The position numbers and the translations under genes were made by a program. Below the pieces are notes generated by a model that saw nothing but the letters and a program-made list of their open reading frames with translations, did not search any database and had not been told where the DNA came from. DNA of 14,391 nt from Phocaeicola plebeius (GTDB lineage Bacteria > Bacteroidota > Bacteroidia > Bacteroidales > Bacteroidaceae): positions 1 to 14,391 of the forward strand of contig NZ_QSQT01000053.1 in NCBI RefSeq assembly GCF_003437535.1. Direction: 5' to 3'. Positions 1 through 9,102 of the stretch are shown piece by piece; position 1 is the first letter of the stretch, and each line of letters starts with the position of its first letter.

Positions 1-64
1 TCAATCGTTTTTTTTGTAATATCATCCATACTTTAATTATCTTTATTATTAATTTGTTTATAAA

Positions 65-97
65 TGCACCTTTAGGTATAGGATATTTCGATAACCG
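65..97 (+). repeat. Possible direct repeat flanking the integrase gene, left copy
   Basis: The blocks TGCAC (65-69), TAGGATAT (79-86) and AACCG (93-97) recur in the same order and orientation on the other side of the integrase gene, at 1333-1337, 1341-1348 and 1354-1358. The spacing differs by several bases between the first two blocks and by one base between the last two. The copies could be recombinase arm-type or accessory sites, or chance similarity in AT-rich DNA. Nothing else in bases 1-138 is clear. Confidence 0.3.
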
Positions 98-138
98 ACA
101 CCCGGCAGGTGTGTTTCCTGATCTCTAATAGCTGCACC

Positions 139-1245
139 CTATGAATCATCCAGTGAATCAAGCGGATTGGGTATGCTTGACTTGTGTGCGCTCGTCACAT
201 GAAGATAGATTGAGGTTGTCTTGATGTCATTATGCCCCAGCAGTTCCTGTATGGTTCTCAGGTCTGTTCCTTGCTCCAGCAGGTGGGTGGCAAACGAATG
301 GCGAAGCATGTGTACATGTACCCGGTGTTTGATTCCGGCACGGCTGGCGGCTTCTTTCAGTATCTTTACCAGCGCACTTGCGGAATACTGTTCTCCGGGT
401 GTCTCTCCCTCGAACAGCCATTTCTGCGGACGGTACTCCTTGAAATATTCCCTCAGATCCTTCAGCAGCTTTTCCGACAGCAGCGAATACCGGCATTTCC
501 GTCCTTTGCCCATGATACGCACAAGCATCCTTTCGCTTATGATGTCCTTCGGGGTGAGGTTCAGCAGCTCGCTCCGCCGTAATCCGGCTGAGTATATCAA
601 TGAAATCATGCAGCGGTGCTTCCGGTTCGACAGGCACGCGAGGATACGGGCCACCTCATTACGGCTCAGCACTTCGGGCAGTGACTTGTATTCCTTCGCG
701 CGGGTAATGCCACCATAGTATTGGCGCTGTCCGCCCTTTACCTGCTCGTAGTAGAACTTGATGGCGTTGATGCGCATGTTCTGCTGCGATACCGATATTT
801 TCTTTTCGTTTACAAGATAGAGGATATATTTGTTGATGTCAGCCACTTTCAGGCGGTCGATGTTGCGGCCTTTATGGTATTCCATAAAGTCGCTGAAATA
901 GGCACGATAGGTTTTTATGGTCGATGGGCTGTACCGTTTCCGCTCCAGTAGTTCAAGATAGCCTTCCGGCAGTGTGTATTCCCTTTTGGGTTTGGGATGC
1001 CTTACATAAACCCTGCTGTAGTCAATATAGGCGTGCGGGGAGTAGCGGTCGTAGAAATCCGATAGTCTGAAAATGGCTGCCGGTATGTAGGCTGAACCAT
1101 TATCTGCCATTTCCACATCGGCGTCCCGGACGAGCAGCTGAGATATGTCTCTATTGCCTGCATACTCTATCCGTATGTAGTCCGCACCGTCCTTCTTATC
1201 TTTGTACAGAACGATGTTTTCTCTCTGTCGCTGAACATTGTCCAT
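139..1245 (-). CDS. Tyrosine recombinase / integrase of a Bacteroidales integrative element
   Basis: This 368-residue phage-integrase family protein would catalyse site-specific integration and excision of the element through a 3'-phosphotyrosine intermediate. The catalytic set is complete: Arg in GLRRSE (about R223), Lys in MGKGRK (about K247), HMLRH (H312 and R315), LLGH (H338) and the nucleophile in SIYLHV (Y347). Residues about 91-170 (LPEGYLELL through YYEQV) form the SAM-like core-binding domain of XerC/D-like enzymes. About 90 residues precede it, more than in XerC/D, and may be an arm-binding extension. The gene lies closest to the window edge, as expected for an integrase near an element end. 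It has its own predicted promoter (1271-1301), which overlaps a TetR-type palindrome. The ATG at 1243-1245 is preceded by an A-rich stretch. The recombinase family is certain; the exact element is not. Confidence 0.93.
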   Translation of the reverse strand: MDNVQRQRENIVLYKDKKDGADYIRIEYAGNRDISQLLVRDADVEMADNGSAYIPAAIFRLSDFYDRYSPHAYIDYSRVYVRHPKPKREYTLPEGYLELLERKRYSPSTIKTYRAYFSDFMEYHKGRNIDRLKVADINKYILYLVNEKKISVSQQNMRINAIKFYYEQVKGGQRQYYGGITRAKEYKSLPEVLSRNEVARILACLSNRKHRCMISLIYSAGLRRSELLNLTPKDIISERMLVRIMGKGRKCRYSLLSEKLLKDLREYFKEYRPQKWLFEGETPGEQYSASALVKILKEAASRAGIKHRVHVHMLRHSFATHLLEQGTDLRTIQELLGHNDIKTTSIYLHVTSAHKSSIPNPLDSLDDS

Positions 1246-1270
1246 ATTGCTGAAAGTAAACTCATTGCTG

Positions 1271-1301
1271 CAAATATAAATAAAAGGAATATAAAAACCA
1301 A
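1271..1301 (-). promoter_or_regulatory. Predicted Bacteroides-type promoter of the integrase gene
   Basis: On the minus strand, TATATTTG (complement of 1271-1278) fits the Bacteroides -7 consensus TAnnTTTG exactly. TTGG (complement of 1298-1301) matches the -33 TTTG in three of four positions. The gap between them is 19 bp, within the usual range. The -7 box lies 25 bp from the integrase ATG. The -33 box falls inside the palindrome at 1294-1317. Confidence 0.6.
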
Positions 1302-1317
1302 CTGATTGGTCGGTTTT
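1294..1317. promoter_or_regulatory. TetR-type operator candidate overlapping the integrase promoter
   Basis: This is a 24-bp imperfect palindrome with outer arms AAAACC (1294-1299) and GGTTTT (1312-1317), and 9 of 12 pairs matching about the centre. A second, tighter dyad lies inside it: ACCAA (1297-1301) and TTGGT (1306-1310). GGTCGGT-rich dyads of this size are typical of TetR-family operators. A TetR-type gene ends 62 bp away, and the site covers the predicted -33 box of the integrase, so the simplest reading is repression of the integrase by that regulator. This is inference. Confidence 0.5.
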
Positions 1318-1332
1318 ATTGTGTTAAAACTC

Positions 1333-1358
1333 TGCACTTGTAGGATATATAGAAACCG
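1333..1358 (+). repeat. Possible direct repeat flanking the integrase gene, right copy
   Basis: Second copy of the TGCAC...TAGGATAT...AACCG arrangement found at 65-97, about 1.26 kb away, on the upstream side of the integrase gene. Confidence 0.3.
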
Positions 1359-1380
1359 TTCTTGTTGAAAACCCGGTTTC
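1352..1380 (-). terminator. Weak stem-loop at the end of the TetR-type gene
   Basis: GAAACCG (1352-1358) and CGGTTTC (1374-1380) form a 7-bp stem with a 15-nt loop that reaches into the stop codon of the regulator gene. No uridine tract follows on the minus strand (it reads TATATATCC), so this is at best a poor terminator or a 3'-end stabilising hairpin. Confidence 0.25.
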
Positions 1381-1993
1381 AGGCTTTAATCAGCGAGTAG
1401 ATGAAATGTAGTTTTTTTGCCAGTTGCTTGATATTCAAACCTTGAAAGAAAGAATGTTCAAAGGAGATACCGAAAAATACTTGCCAGAACATCGAAGCGG
1501 CTTCTTCCACATCCACGTCCTGCCGGATTTCCCCATTCTCTTTTGCCCTTTGGATGGCGGATTTCCATAACTGGTAATTCTGCTTGAATATGTCAGCTAT
1601 TTTCTTTTCCGCATTGGGATAATATAACCGTACCTGCATCAGCAGATGGTAATAGTAAAAATTGAAGCTGCACCCATATGGATTAGTGTTATCAAGCAGA
1701 CGTCCGAGGTTGTTCATGGTTCTTTCCACTCCGGCTATATACTGGTCGATAAACTCCGGGAACGAACCTGCTGTAAATTGGAACTTGTTTTCCAACTGCT
1801 GGGTATGGAATATATATTTGTCCACAACTGCCACGAACAAATCCTGTTTGAACGGGAAATAATACACCAGTCCGGCTTTTGACAGGCCGCAGGCTTTGGC
1901 TATTTCCATTTGGGTTGCTTTCTCATAATTCATTTTGGCGAATACCTGCAAGGCCTTTTCCAATACTTCTTCCCTGTTTGTAAACATACGCAT
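1379..1993 (-). CDS. TetR/AcrR-family transcriptional regulator
   Basis: This 204-residue protein has the normal length and layout of the TetR family. An N-terminal DNA-binding domain covers about residues 5-52. In it, the recognition region ATQMEIAKACGLSKAGLVYYF, followed by FKQDLF, is the standard TetR helix-turn-helix pattern. The C-terminal part is an all-helical ligand and dimer domain whose effector cannot be read from sequence. The gene sits alone between the terminator of the large operon and the integrase, with no efflux pump or enzyme beside it, so its most likely local target is the palindrome upstream of the integrase. The first ATG is followed by a second one two codons later. 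Upstream, CAAACATT (2035-2042) reads AATGTTTG on the minus strand and is a one-mismatch -7 box, but no good -33 box is seen. Base composition is more AT-rich than in the large genes to the right. Confidence 0.9.
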   Translation of the reverse strand: MRMFTNREEVLEKALQVFAKMNYEKATQMEIAKACGLSKAGLVYYFPFKQDLFVAVVDKYIFHTQQLENKFQFTAGSFPEFIDQYIAGVERTMNNLGRLLDNTNPYGCSFNFYYYHLLMQVRLYYPNAEKKIADIFKQNYQLWKSAIQRAKENGEIRQDVDVEEAASMFWQVFFGISFEHSFFQGLNIKQLAKKLHFIYSLIKA

Positions 1994-2063
1994 CCATTTT
2001 TGTTTCAGTTACGAAGATACGGATTTTCTCTTTTCAAACATTTGTATGCCAGTGTTTTTTTAT

Positions 2064-2078
2064 TGTTATAAAATAACA
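2064..2078. promoter_or_regulatory. Perfect palindrome upstream of the TetR-type gene
   Basis: TGTTAT-AAA-ATAACA is a perfect dyad with 6-bp arms and a 3-bp centre, 71 bp upstream of the regulator ATG. It could be an operator. It does not resemble the palindrome at 1294-1317, so the two are probably not bound by the same protein. AT-rich dyads of this length can also arise by chance. Confidence 0.3.
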
Positions 2079-2106
2079 CGGATGTCTTGTAATACATTTC
2101 TTCATT

Positions 2107-2155
2107 GAAAAAAGTACGGGCGGCCGCCTCGCTTCATGCAAAGGCAGTCGCCCGT
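2107..2155 (-). terminator. Intrinsic terminator of the methylase/helicase operon
   Basis: The arms 2116-2129 and 2142-2155 pair over 14 positions with one mismatch and one G-U, giving a GC-rich stem (ACGGGCG/CGCCCGT at its base) with a 12-nt loop. On the minus strand it is followed by ACTTTTTTC, from the A-run at 2108-2113. It lies about 24 bp beyond the stop codon of the methylase/helicase and separates that operon from the regulator and integrase. Confidence 0.8.
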
Positions 2156-2178
2156 GGTCATTACCGGACAATGCGGAA

Positions 2179-5100
2179 CTACAGCTTCATGCCTTTCGGT
2201 TCCGTCAGCCCCGGTCTTCCGATAACCAGATGGCTGCGCACGAAGTCCGCGTGCGGGCTTTCCGTCTGCTGTTCCGTCTGCTTCTTCTCGCTGCCTTGCC
2301 GGTTCTCTTCCGTGCTTTCCGGTGTCGGCGGAGCCAGCTCCAGCTGTATCTTGCGGTCAAGTGCGGCGAGTTCTGATTTAAGCTGTTTCAGCTCGTCCTC
2401 CTTCTTCCATGTCTTTCCGGCAATCTCCTGCAACTGCGGAATTTCACGCTCCAGCGTGGCGATCTTTTCCTTGTACTGGTCGATGATGCCCGGTATCCTT
2501 TCCAGTGCGTTCAGGAAATTCGTGGCGGCGGCATGTGTGTCAGCCATTGCCAGATGCCCGTTGTTGTAGGTGTACTTGTAATTGCCTTCTATGACAAAGC
2601 GGTTGTCGATAAACTCCAGACCTTCTTTTAGGGTCCTTTCGCTGACCACCTTGATGGGGAAGCCGTACAGTTCGCCCACGCGCTTGTACTGTCCGCCCGT
2701 CGTGGCATTCCTGGCTATCTCCTGCAAACGTTTGCCGATTGTCTTCTCGTCGGTGGAATCCAGCCCGTCAATCCTGAGCAGGTTCAGCCGGTTGCCTTCC
2801 CGGTCTGTCCGGGCGGCAGCCGTGAACTTCTCCCAGTCCTCCGTCATGGCGGCTATGGCGGCCTGGTTGTTCCTCAGTTCTCCGGTCTTGCCCTCCAGTT
2901 TCAGCTCCGACTCACGCTTGCCCTTGCTGAAGGACTTGCGTTCACCCTCCAGCGAGGCAATCTTCTTCTCCAGCTTCGCCTTGTCCAGCAGGTCGGTGTT
3001 TCCCGACAGTATCGCCATGTATTCCGAAAAATTCATGCCTGATTTCTCGTCCATCGCTCCCTCGTCTATGGTTCTCGCGCCCATTGCGCCGCTCTTCAGC
3101 TGACTGATGAACGTCTGCTTGCAGTGCAGCAGGTTGAACTTGTACGAGTCCAGCGATTTTTCCACCGCATAGATGATGACATCCACCCGGTTGTCGGCGT
3201 ACAGTTTCGCTATCTCGTTGCCTTTTCTCACCGCCCGTCCGTCACGCTGGGCGAGGTCGGACGGACGCCACGGCGTGTCCAGGTGGTGGATGGCCACCGC
3301 CCTGCGCTGGGCGTTCACGCCCGTGCCGAGCATCGAGGTCGAGCCGAACAGCACGCGCACATATCCCTCGTTCATCGCTTCGATCACCGCTTTCCTTGAC
3401 TTCTCGCTCTTGCATTCCTGTATGAAGCGTATCTCGTGTGCCGGTATGCCGTGGTCTTCCACCAGCTTGCGCTTTATCTCGGTATATACGCTCCATTGTC
3501 CCGACTGGTACGTCCCCAGGTCCGAAAACACGAACTGCGTTCCTTTCTGTGCATCATACCTGCGGTAGTATTCCGCTATCATCCTTGCGCAGTGGCTCGC
3601 CTTGTTGTCCGGGTGGTCTTCATACGCCGGGTCTATCATGCGCATGTCCAGTGCCATCTTCCTTGCGTAGTCCGTGGCGATGAGCATCTTCGCCTTTTCC
3701 TCCGTTTCCGACAGCTTTCCGCGTCCCAGCAGCGTGGCGTCGCCCGTCTTGGCAAATTCCATCAGCCGTTTGATGAAATGTTCCTGGTCGGGCGTGGGAG
3801 GTATGTTGTGCAGTATCTCGTTCTTGTGCGGTCTGTCCACGCCCACATCCTCTGCCGTGCGGTAGTCCGTTATTTCGTTGTAGAACGCCGCCAGCTCCGG
3901 AACCTTGATGAAGTAGCGGAAGCGTTCCTTCTGCACGATGTTGTTCGTCACATTGAACTCGAAATCCGTCGTCTTCTTGGCGAAGATTGCCGCCCATGCG
4001 TCAAAGCATCGGATGTCCTGCCTTTCCAGCTCCTTCGGGCGCAGGTACTTGAAAAGCAGGTACAGCTCCGTCAGCGAGTTGCTGATGGTCGTGCCCGACA
4101 GAAACGTCGCCCCCAGATCCTTTCCCGTCCGCTCCTGGATGGTGCGGATGGCAAACAGCAGGTTCAGTGCCTTCTGGCTGCCTTCCGAGTTGCCCAGACC
4201 CGCCACACGGTCATGTCTTGTGTTGAACGTCAGGTTCTTGAACTGGTGCGACTCGTCCACAAAGATATGGTCGATGCCCATCTGCCTGAAGTCCACCACA
4301 TCGTCCGTCCTCGACTTTATCGCGTGTTCCACCTTCTCCAGCTTGGCCTGCAGGTTGAACTTGCGTTTCTCCAGTCCCTTCAGCATCGCACGCGACACGT
4401 CCTTGCCCTGCGAGCGCAGCACTTCCAGATTTTCCTCCACTGTATCCAGCTCCGCCTGCAATATTCGCTGCTGCAGCTCCGGCGACTGCGGTATCTTCCC
4501 GAACTGGTCGTGGCTCATGATGATGCAGTCCCAGTCGTTGTTCCGTATGTCGTTGAAGAAGCGCACCCTGCCGGATGCGGCAAAATCCTTTTCCGAGGCA
4601 TACAGCACTCTTGCGTTGGGATATGCCGTGCGGTAGCATTCGGCTATCTCCCTTACATTCGCCTTCAGTCCGATAATCATCGGCTTGTGTACCAGCCCCA
4701 GACGCTTCATCTCATGCGCTGCCACGCACATGATCAGCGTCTTGCCGGTTCCCACCTCGTGGTCGGCTATTCCTCCGCCGTTCTGTTTCAGCATCCAGAT
4801 GCAGTCCTTCTGGCTGGGGTACAGGTCTGTGATTCCCAGTCCTTTCAGATTCAGTTCCGGAAATTTCTGGTGCGAGCCGTCATATTTCGGTCGCACGAAG
4901 CAGTTGAACTTGTTGTTGTACATGTCCGTCAGCCGTTTCTTGAACTCCGGCGACTGCTCTTCCAGCCATTCCGTAAATCCGTTTCTGATTTCGTCAATCT
5001 TCGCGTTCGCCAGCTGTATGCCCTCGCTGTCCCGCACCTTTATGTCGTTCCCGTTCTCGTCCTCGCCGACCTTCTTCATCATGTCGGGGCAGGTGTTGTG

Positions 5101-8100
5101 CAGGGCGTGTTTCAGCAGGTGCATCCCGTCATAGTGGCGGTAGTATCCCTTCACCAGAAACTCGTCGGTGATTTTCATCGTCCTGTGGCCGCACGCCACC
5201 GAATACTCGTCAAGGCTCTCCGAGTAGCTTATCCGCACGTCCGTGTCAAACAGACGGCTCATGTAGGCGGCATACACGCCCGTGGGTATCCATCGTTCCC
5301 CGAAGTTGAAGTCCAGTTCCTCAAACGGAATCTGTTCCGGCATGGCTTCTTTCAGCGCTTCCAGCGACTCCCTTGCCTGCGGCAGCATCCCGTGCTCCCC
5401 GTGTCCGCTTATCCATTCCTCCACATCGGCGGCCTTCTGTACCACATTCCCGGCTATGAAGCGGTCGGCTATCTCGTAGCCCTCTGCCAGCGGGTTGTAG
5501 AACACCCGTCCTTTCAGTGCTTCCAGCATGTCTGCCTGCGGCATGTCGCAGATGGATTCCATGTAGGGCAGGTTTACTCCGCCATACAGGTTCAGCGAGG
5601 CGGACAGGGCTTCCTCTGGCGAATCCGCGGCGACTGCCGTTTCCTGCGAAAAGGAAACGGGGCGGTCGAATATGTCCGCCTTCACCATCGTGCCGCTCTC
5701 GCTGCGTTCCAGTGCCAGCATGTTGCGCCCCGAAGCGTCCATCATCAGCAGCTTCACGTTCTGCTTGGCGTTCAGGCAGCCGTAACGCATCACGAACTCG
5801 TCATAGTAGGTGTTCAGGTGGCGGCGCAGCATTTCGTTCTCCTCGTGCTTCTCCGCTTCGTAGGCATAGAGCCGCTCGTAGGTGTTGCGCAGGTCTATGT
5901 ATAGCTGTGCCTTCTGTGCCTGCATCCCGTCCATGTCCAGCGGCTGGAATGTGGCGCCGTAGCGGGTGACATCCTTCAGCACGCCCACCTGGAACCGTAC
6001 GCCTACCGTGTATTCCCATGCCAGCGAGCCGTCCTTCAGGTGCGGCTCCAGTATGCCCTTGAACGGGCGCGGCATCATTTCCTCCTCCCGTTTGCGCTGC
6101 CGTTCTTCCGGTGTCAGGGCGGCTTCCTCCTTGCGCATGGTTTCTTCCACCTCCGCAATCCGGCGCTTCCTTTCCGCCTCGAAACCGTTTTCCACCGGAT
6201 AGACTACCGTAGCAGTAGTATCCTGCGTTTCCGCCGTTTTCCCTGCATCGGCTTTTTCTCTTTTCGCCTCCGTTGTTCCGGCCGCTTGTCTGGCGGCGTT
6301 GGCTTCCATCTTAGTCTTTCCCAGCCGGCGCAGTTCCGCACGTCGTTCCGGCGTGAGGTCCATCATCATTTCATAGAATCCGTTGATGGGCGGGTTCGTT
6401 TCCCAGTCCAGTCTGCGGTACACTTCATCTTCCGGGTCATAGGATTCTTCCGTTGCGGTGCCGGGGCCCGTCTTTTCCGTTGTCGGGACAGCCGCCTCTG
6501 TTTCGGCAGCCGTCGGCGCATCCGTTCCGCCGCGTATGATTTCGTCCATTTCGCGTGCCTCTTCCGGGGTGATGCCGGCAACCGCTTCCGCATTTCCCTT
6601 ATCCGTTGTCCTTTCCGTATTCTCCACTGGCAGGGAGAACAGTGTCGGCTGCACGGGTTTCTTCCCTTTGTACTTTCCGCCTTTCTTCCTGTCCGGTTTC
6701 AGGCCCTGTTCAGCCATCCGTCTTTCCTCCTGCGTATAGCCGAACAGGTCATACAGGTCCATTACCGTTCCTCCCGTCTGTCTGCTTTGCGTTTCCTGTG
6801 ACATGCCGGTCATCACTTGCGCTTTCGGCTGCACACTGTTTTCTTCCCGTTTTGTCCCGTCCGCTACACCAGCATCCGGCAATCCGCTTTCTCTTTTCGC
6901 CTCCTCCAGCTCACCCGCAGCCGAAGCGGAGTTCTCTCTTTTCACCTCCGCCCGTTCACCCTCAACCGGATGGATATTTTCTCTTTTCGCCTCCGCCCGT
7001 TCACCCGCAACCGAAGCGGAGTTTTCTCTTTTCGCCTCAATACCCTCAGTCTGTACAGCAATGTTCTGCCGCACATCCTCTCTTTCATGCCCCATGCCGT
7101 TGTAGCGTTCCATGTCCAGCCGTGCCGACAGGTCTTCCGACAGCATCCTGTACAGGTCCATAGCAATACCCTCCACACCTCCGCTGTGCGTATATACCAT
7201 CGCCGGTTTTCCGTACGGGTCGGTGCCCCTCTTCGCATCGGTATGTATGATACGTTCCGTGTGGTAGGCGAAATAGGCGTTGTCCGTCAGTCCGCCGTTA
7301 TGTTCCGTCTGTATGATGGTCAGAACCCGTTCCTCCTGTGTCAGTCCCTTCTTTTGCAGGTCTTTTTGCAGGATGATCAGGTCGCTGCTGGCTTCCGTGC
7401 CCGCATTGTCGGTAAACAGGTTGTTGGGCAGTCGTATTGCCGATACCAGATTCGCTTTGCTGAACATCTCGTTCCTGACGGAAACCCTCGAACTGTTCAG
7501 CACCCCCTGCGAGGTGACGAACGCCACGATGCCGCCGTCACGCACCGCATCCAGACCTTTCAGAAAGAAATAGTCATGGATGGCTTTCTGTGCCGAACGT
7601 CTGCCGAAGGATGCGCTGCGGCTGAACTCCGCATCAAACACTCCGAAATCCCCGAAAGGGATATTGGAGATGGCAAGGTCAAAATGGTTCAGAAACGGCT
7701 TTTCTATTTTCTCGAACCCCTCCGTGCGTATCTTCTGCTGCGGGTACAGGCAGCCCAGCAGCTTGCCCGTCAGCAGGTCTTTCTCAAATGCCATCACCTC
7801 CGCCTGCGGATTGTTCGACAATACCGGGCTGATGAACGCGCCCATACCCGCCGACGGCTCCAGCACCAGCTTTGGGCGTACCTTGCGGTCGTGCAGCACG
7901 TCCGCTATGGTGTCCGCAATGGCCTGCGGCGTATAGAATGCCGTCAGCACCGATGCCTTCAGCGAGTCCACATACCGCCTGTACTCCGTTTCGTCCCGGC
8001 TGTTCTCCCGTATCAGACGGTGCAGCTCCACCGTCGGGGCAAACAGTTCGAGGTCTGATTTCGCCCAGTGTACGGCATCCGTCAGTTCCCTGGCGGGATT

Positions 8101-8250
8101 CAGTATGCACTTCAGTCCCCCGAAGCCGCAGTACCTCTCCAGCAGCGCCCGTTCCCGTGCGGTGGGCATGCGCTGTTCCTTCTCCAGTGTGAATGCCGTC
8201 CGTATCGCCTCGATGTTTTCCCTGAGCCTCTGCTTCTTGTTAAACGCCAT
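2179..8250 (-). CDS. Giant N6-adenine methylase-like / SNF2-type helicase polyvalent protein
   Basis: This 2023-residue fusion is typical of Bacteroidales conjugative elements. The N-terminal part is an N6-adenine methylase fold: FYTP (105-108), SAM-binding motif EPSAGMGAF (131-139) and SNIPFG (195-200) in place of the usual NPPY/F. A charged low-complexity linker (about 400-720) contains four tandem 15-residue KREN repeats (406-455). The C-terminal part is a superfamily 2 SNF2-like helicase: Walker A HEVGTGKT (1164-1171), DESH box (1332-1335), SGTT (1385-1388), GTGVNAQ (1642-1648) and [11 protein letters not shown] (1668-1678). A coiled-coil-like region follows (about 1755-1965) and the tail is PKGMKL. 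It resembles phage P1 DarB and related anti-restriction polyvalent proteins, so protection or remodelling of transferred DNA is likely, but unproven. Its ATG lies inside the DUF1896 gene, which suggests translational coupling. Whether the methylase is active is uncertain because motif IV is altered. Confidence 0.9.
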   Translation of the reverse strand: MAFNKKQRLRENIEAIRTAFTLEKEQRMPTARERALLERYCGFGGLKCILNPARELTDAVHWAKSDLELFAPTVELHRLIRENSRDETEYRRYVDSLKASVLTAFYTPQAIADTIADVLHDRKVRPKLVLEPSAGMGAFISPVLSNNPQAEVMAFEKDLLTGKLLGCLYPQQKIRTEGFEKIEKPFLNHFDLAISNIPFGDFGVFDAEFSRSASFGRRSAQKAIHDYFFLKGLDAVRDGGIVAFVTSQGVLNSSRVSVRNEMFSKANLVSAIRLPNNLFTDNAGTEASSDLIILQKDLQKKGLTQEERVLTIIQTEHNGGLTDNAYFAYHTERIIHTDAKRGTDPYGKPAMVYTHSGGVEGIAMDLYRMLSEDLSARLDMERYNGMGHEREDVRQNIAVQTEGIEAKRENSASVAGERAEAKRENIHPVEGERAEVKRENSASAAGELEEAKRESGLPDAGVADGTKREENSVQPKAQVMTGMSQETQSRQTGGTVMDLYDLFGYTQEERRMAEQGLKPDRKKGGKYKGKKPVQPTLFSLPVENTERTTDKGNAEAVAGITPEEAREMDEIIRGGTDAPTAAETEAAVPTTEKTGPGTATEESYDPEDEVYRRLDWETNPPINGFYEMMMDLTPERRAELRRLGKTKMEANAARQAAGTTEAKREKADAGKTAETQDTTATVVYPVENGFEAERKRRIAEVEETMRKEEAALTPEERQRKREEEMMPRPFKGILEPHLKDGSLAWEYTVGVRFQVGVLKDVTRYGATFQPLDMDGMQAQKAQLYIDLRNTYERLYAYEAEKHEENEMLRRHLNTYYDEFVMRYGCLNAKQNVKLLMMDASGRNMLALERSESGTMVKADIFDRPVSFSQETAVAADSPEEALSASLNLYGGVNLPYMESICDMPQADMLEALKGRVFYNPLAEGYEIADRFIAGNVVQKAADVEEWISGHGEHGMLPQARESLEALKEAMPEQIPFEELDFNFGERWIPTGVYAAYMSRLFDTDVRISYSESLDEYSVACGHRTMKITDEFLVKGYYRHYDGMHLLKHALHNTCPDMMKKVGEDENGNDIKVRDSEGIQLANAKIDEIRNGFTEWLEEQSPEFKKRLTDMYNNKFNCFVRPKYDGSHQKFPELNLKGLGITDLYPSQKDCIWMLKQNGGGIADHEVGTGKTLIMCVAAHEMKRLGLVHKPMIIGLKANVREIAECYRTAYPNARVLYASEKDFAASGRVRFFNDIRNNDWDCIIMSHDQFGKIPQSPELQQRILQAELDTVEENLEVLRSQGKDVSRAMLKGLEKRKFNLQAKLEKVEHAIKSRTDDVVDFRQMGIDHIFVDESHQFKNLTFNTRHDRVAGLGNSEGSQKALNLLFAIRTIQERTGKDLGATFLSGTTISNSLTELYLLFKYLRPKELERQDIRCFDAWAAIFAKKTTDFEFNVTNNIVQKERFRYFIKVPELAAFYNEITDYRTAEDVGVDRPHKNEILHNIPPTPDQEHFIKRLMEFAKTGDATLLGRGKLSETEEKAKMLIATDYARKMALDMRMIDPAYEDHPDNKASHCARMIAEYYRRYDAQKGTQFVFSDLGTYQSGQWSVYTEIKRKLVEDHGIPAHEIRFIQECKSEKSRKAVIEAMNEGYVRVLFGSTSMLGTGVNAQRRAVAIHHLDTPWRPSDLAQRDGRAVRKGNEIAKLYADNRVDVIIYAVEKSLDSYKFNLLHCKQTFISQLKSGAMGARTIDEGAMDEKSGMNFSEYMAILSGNTDLLDKAKLEKKIASLEGERKSFSKGKRESELKLEGKTGELRNNQAAIAAMTEDWEKFTAAARTDREGNRLNLLRIDGLDSTDEKTIGKRLQEIARNATTGGQYKRVGELYGFPIKVVSERTLKEGLEFIDNRFVIEGNYKYTYNNGHLAMADTHAAATNFLNALERIPGIIDQYKEKIATLEREIPQLQEIAGKTWKKEDELKQLKSELAALDRKIQLELAPPTPESTEENRQGSEKKQTEQQTESPHADFVRSHLVIGRPGLTEPKGMKL
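6256..6271 (+). repeat. Solitary copy of the TTCTCTTTTCGCCTCC core
   Basis: This is an exact copy of the 16-bp core that defines the tandem arrays at 6886-7039 and 12762-12939. It stands alone about 0.6 kb from the first array, in the same linker of the methylase/helicase, and encodes the EAKRE part of residues 661-665. Confidence 0.7.
6886..7039 (+). repeat. Tandem 45-bp repeat array (KREN linker repeats of the methylase/helicase)
   Basis: Four units with core starts at 6889, 6934, 6979 and 7024 give an exact 45-bp period. The core is TTCTCTTTTCGCCTCC with small variations (an A for G in the second copy, a final A in the fourth). On the minus strand each unit encodes 15 residues around (A/V)KRE(N/S), with GERAE-like spacers. 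Cores of the same sequence recur at 12762-12939 and 13471-13586 with other periods. Confidence 0.9.
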
Positions 8251-8689
8251 AAGCCTCCAGATAAAGCATTATCGCACCCGTCAGCTCTGTATAGAGCAGG
8301 TCGTGTTCGGGCGACAGGGCGAATGTGTCGTCCGTTGTGGGATAGCCGGCAAACAGGTTTTTCAGATGCGGGAATATCTCCCGGCAGAACGCCTCGCGTT
8401 CCTGTTCCTGCACCTCTTCGGAAAACTCGTTTTCCACCACCTCAAGCAGCAGTGCATAGGGGGAGAAGTGCAACCCTTCGAGCAGGACGCGCATGGCTTC
8501 CTCCTGTGCGGCTTCCACCGTACTTCCCGCCGTCCTTTCCTTCTCGAATGTTTCCGAGGCGGCTTCCTCCCTTCCTGCAATGAATGGAGTGTCTGATACT
8601 TTGTCCGGATGATATTTTCTCAGATAGTCCAGCAGATACAGCCCGTAGTAGGACAGCTCCGCCGGAGCGGTTTTCTTGTTCTGTTTCAT
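8240..8689 (-). CDS. DUF1896 family protein
   Basis: This 149-residue small acidic protein matches the DUF1896 pattern that accompanies the methylase/helicase in Bacteroidales elements: [17 protein letters not shown] near the N-terminus, [18 protein letters not shown] in the middle and conserved EFSEEV next to it. No enzymatic motif, signal peptide or membrane segment is visible; it is probably cytoplasmic and mostly helical. The stop codon overlaps the first codons of the methylase/helicase by 11 bp, so the two are likely co-translated and may act together. I see no clear TAnnTTTG promoter directly upstream, although a terminator at 9103-9132 would stop read-through from topoisomerase III. 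The 13-bp repeat CCACTAAATCCAT (minus strand) ends 7 bp before its ATG. The function is unknown. Confidence 0.85.
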   Translation of the reverse strand: MKQNKKTAPAELSYYGLYLLDYLRKYHPDKVSDTPFIAGREEAASETFEKERTAGSTVEAAQEEAMRVLLEGLHFSPYALLLEVVENEFSEEVQEQEREAFCREIFPHLKNLFAGYPTTDDTFALSPEHDLLYTELTGAIMLYLEAYGV

Positions 8690-8695
8690 TTTATG

Positions 8696-8708
8696 ATGGA
8701 TTTAGTGG
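8696..8708 (+). repeat. 13-bp repeat, left inverted copy beside the plus-strand gene
   Basis: ATGGATTTAGTGG is the exact reverse complement of 9134-9146 and identical to 11474-11486. The first two copies bracket the plus-strand gene as a perfect inverted repeat 438 bp apart. This copy runs straight on into a second GGATTTA (8707-8713), so the unit is partly duplicated here. Confidence 0.8.
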
Positions 8709-8717
8709 ATTTATTGA

Positions 8718-8725
8718 TAACTTTG
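8718..8725 (+). promoter_or_regulatory. Predicted -7 box of the plus-strand gene
   Basis: TAACTTTG fits the Bacteroides -7 consensus TAnnTTTG and lies 26 bp before the ATG at 8752. No convincing TTTG -33 box is seen at the expected distance; that region is occupied by the ATGGATTTAGTGG repeat. Confidence 0.5.
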
Positions 8726-8751
8726 CAATTAGAATTTTTATATAAAACCAT

Positions 8752-9102
8752 ATGCTTAAAGGAGATAATACAACCATTAAAGTTGTTCATGGAATCAGCG
8801 CAAGCGACATGCAGCGTATAAGAGATTTTTTACAAGGAGCCGTTTATTGCTGGTGTAAAAATCGCAAGGGAGAATGGTTCTCAGCAAGAGATTTTATCGG
8901 TGGAGATAATTATTATTGGGAACATTATCCACTTGGAGTATTGTATTTCCGTTACATAAATGCTGGCAAACCTCATGATTACGCTTTTGAGCAAGCAGCC
9001 AAAGATGCTGGACATATATTGAAAAGCGTATTATCAGATGATGACCGCATTTTTGAAACGGAGGGTGGATACACGCGCAAATATCGCTGGATGGAAGATT
9101 AG
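8752..9102 (+). CDS. Unknown 116-residue protein, only plus-strand gene in the window
   Basis: I cannot name this family with confidence. The product is a soluble protein without signal peptide or membrane segment. It has a compact, probably structured sequence rich in aromatic residues: ISASDMQRIRDFLQGAVYCWCKN, KGEWFSARDFIGGDNYYW, then a helical segment AFEQAAKDAGHILKSVL and a final RKYRWMED. Short proteins with the GAVYCW-KNRKGEWF pattern seem familiar as orphan hypothetical proteins from gut Bacteroidetes, but this is recollection, not a search. The gene is visibly more AT-rich than its neighbours, points against them, carries its own -7 box and is framed by a 13-bp inverted repeat (8696-8708, 9134-9146). 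All this suggests an acquired cargo gene. An AT-rich leader without a Shine-Dalgarno sequence precedes the ATG, as usual for Bacteroides. Confidence 0.75.
   Translation: MLKGDNTTIKVVHGISASDMQRIRDFLQGAVYCWCKNRKGEWFSARDFIGGDNYYWEHYPLGVLYFRYINAGKPHDYAFEQAAKDAGHILKSVLSDDDRIFETEGGYTRKYRWMED

Noticed and set aside
1..138. Attachment site (att core) of the element
   Set aside because: The position beyond the integrase is suitable and there is a T-rich stretch, but without the other end or an empty site no core sequence can be recognised.
2026..2035. TTCTCTTTTC upstream of the TetR-type gene as another copy of the shared core
   Set aside because: Only the first 10 bases match; the following CRCCTCC part is missing, so chance is likely in T-rich DNA.
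3436..5904. An 822-codon open frame on the plus strand, antisense to the methylase/helicase
   Set aside because: The opposite strand encodes an unbroken protein with a full set of helicase motifs. The antisense translation has no recognisable domain and is rich in Arg, His, Val and Leu, as expected from codon bias of the real gene.
6817..8058. A 413-codon plus-strand frame over the methylase part
   Set aside because: Shadow of the methylase coding strand; no motif and no start context, and it crosses the tandem-repeat linker in a meaningless frame.
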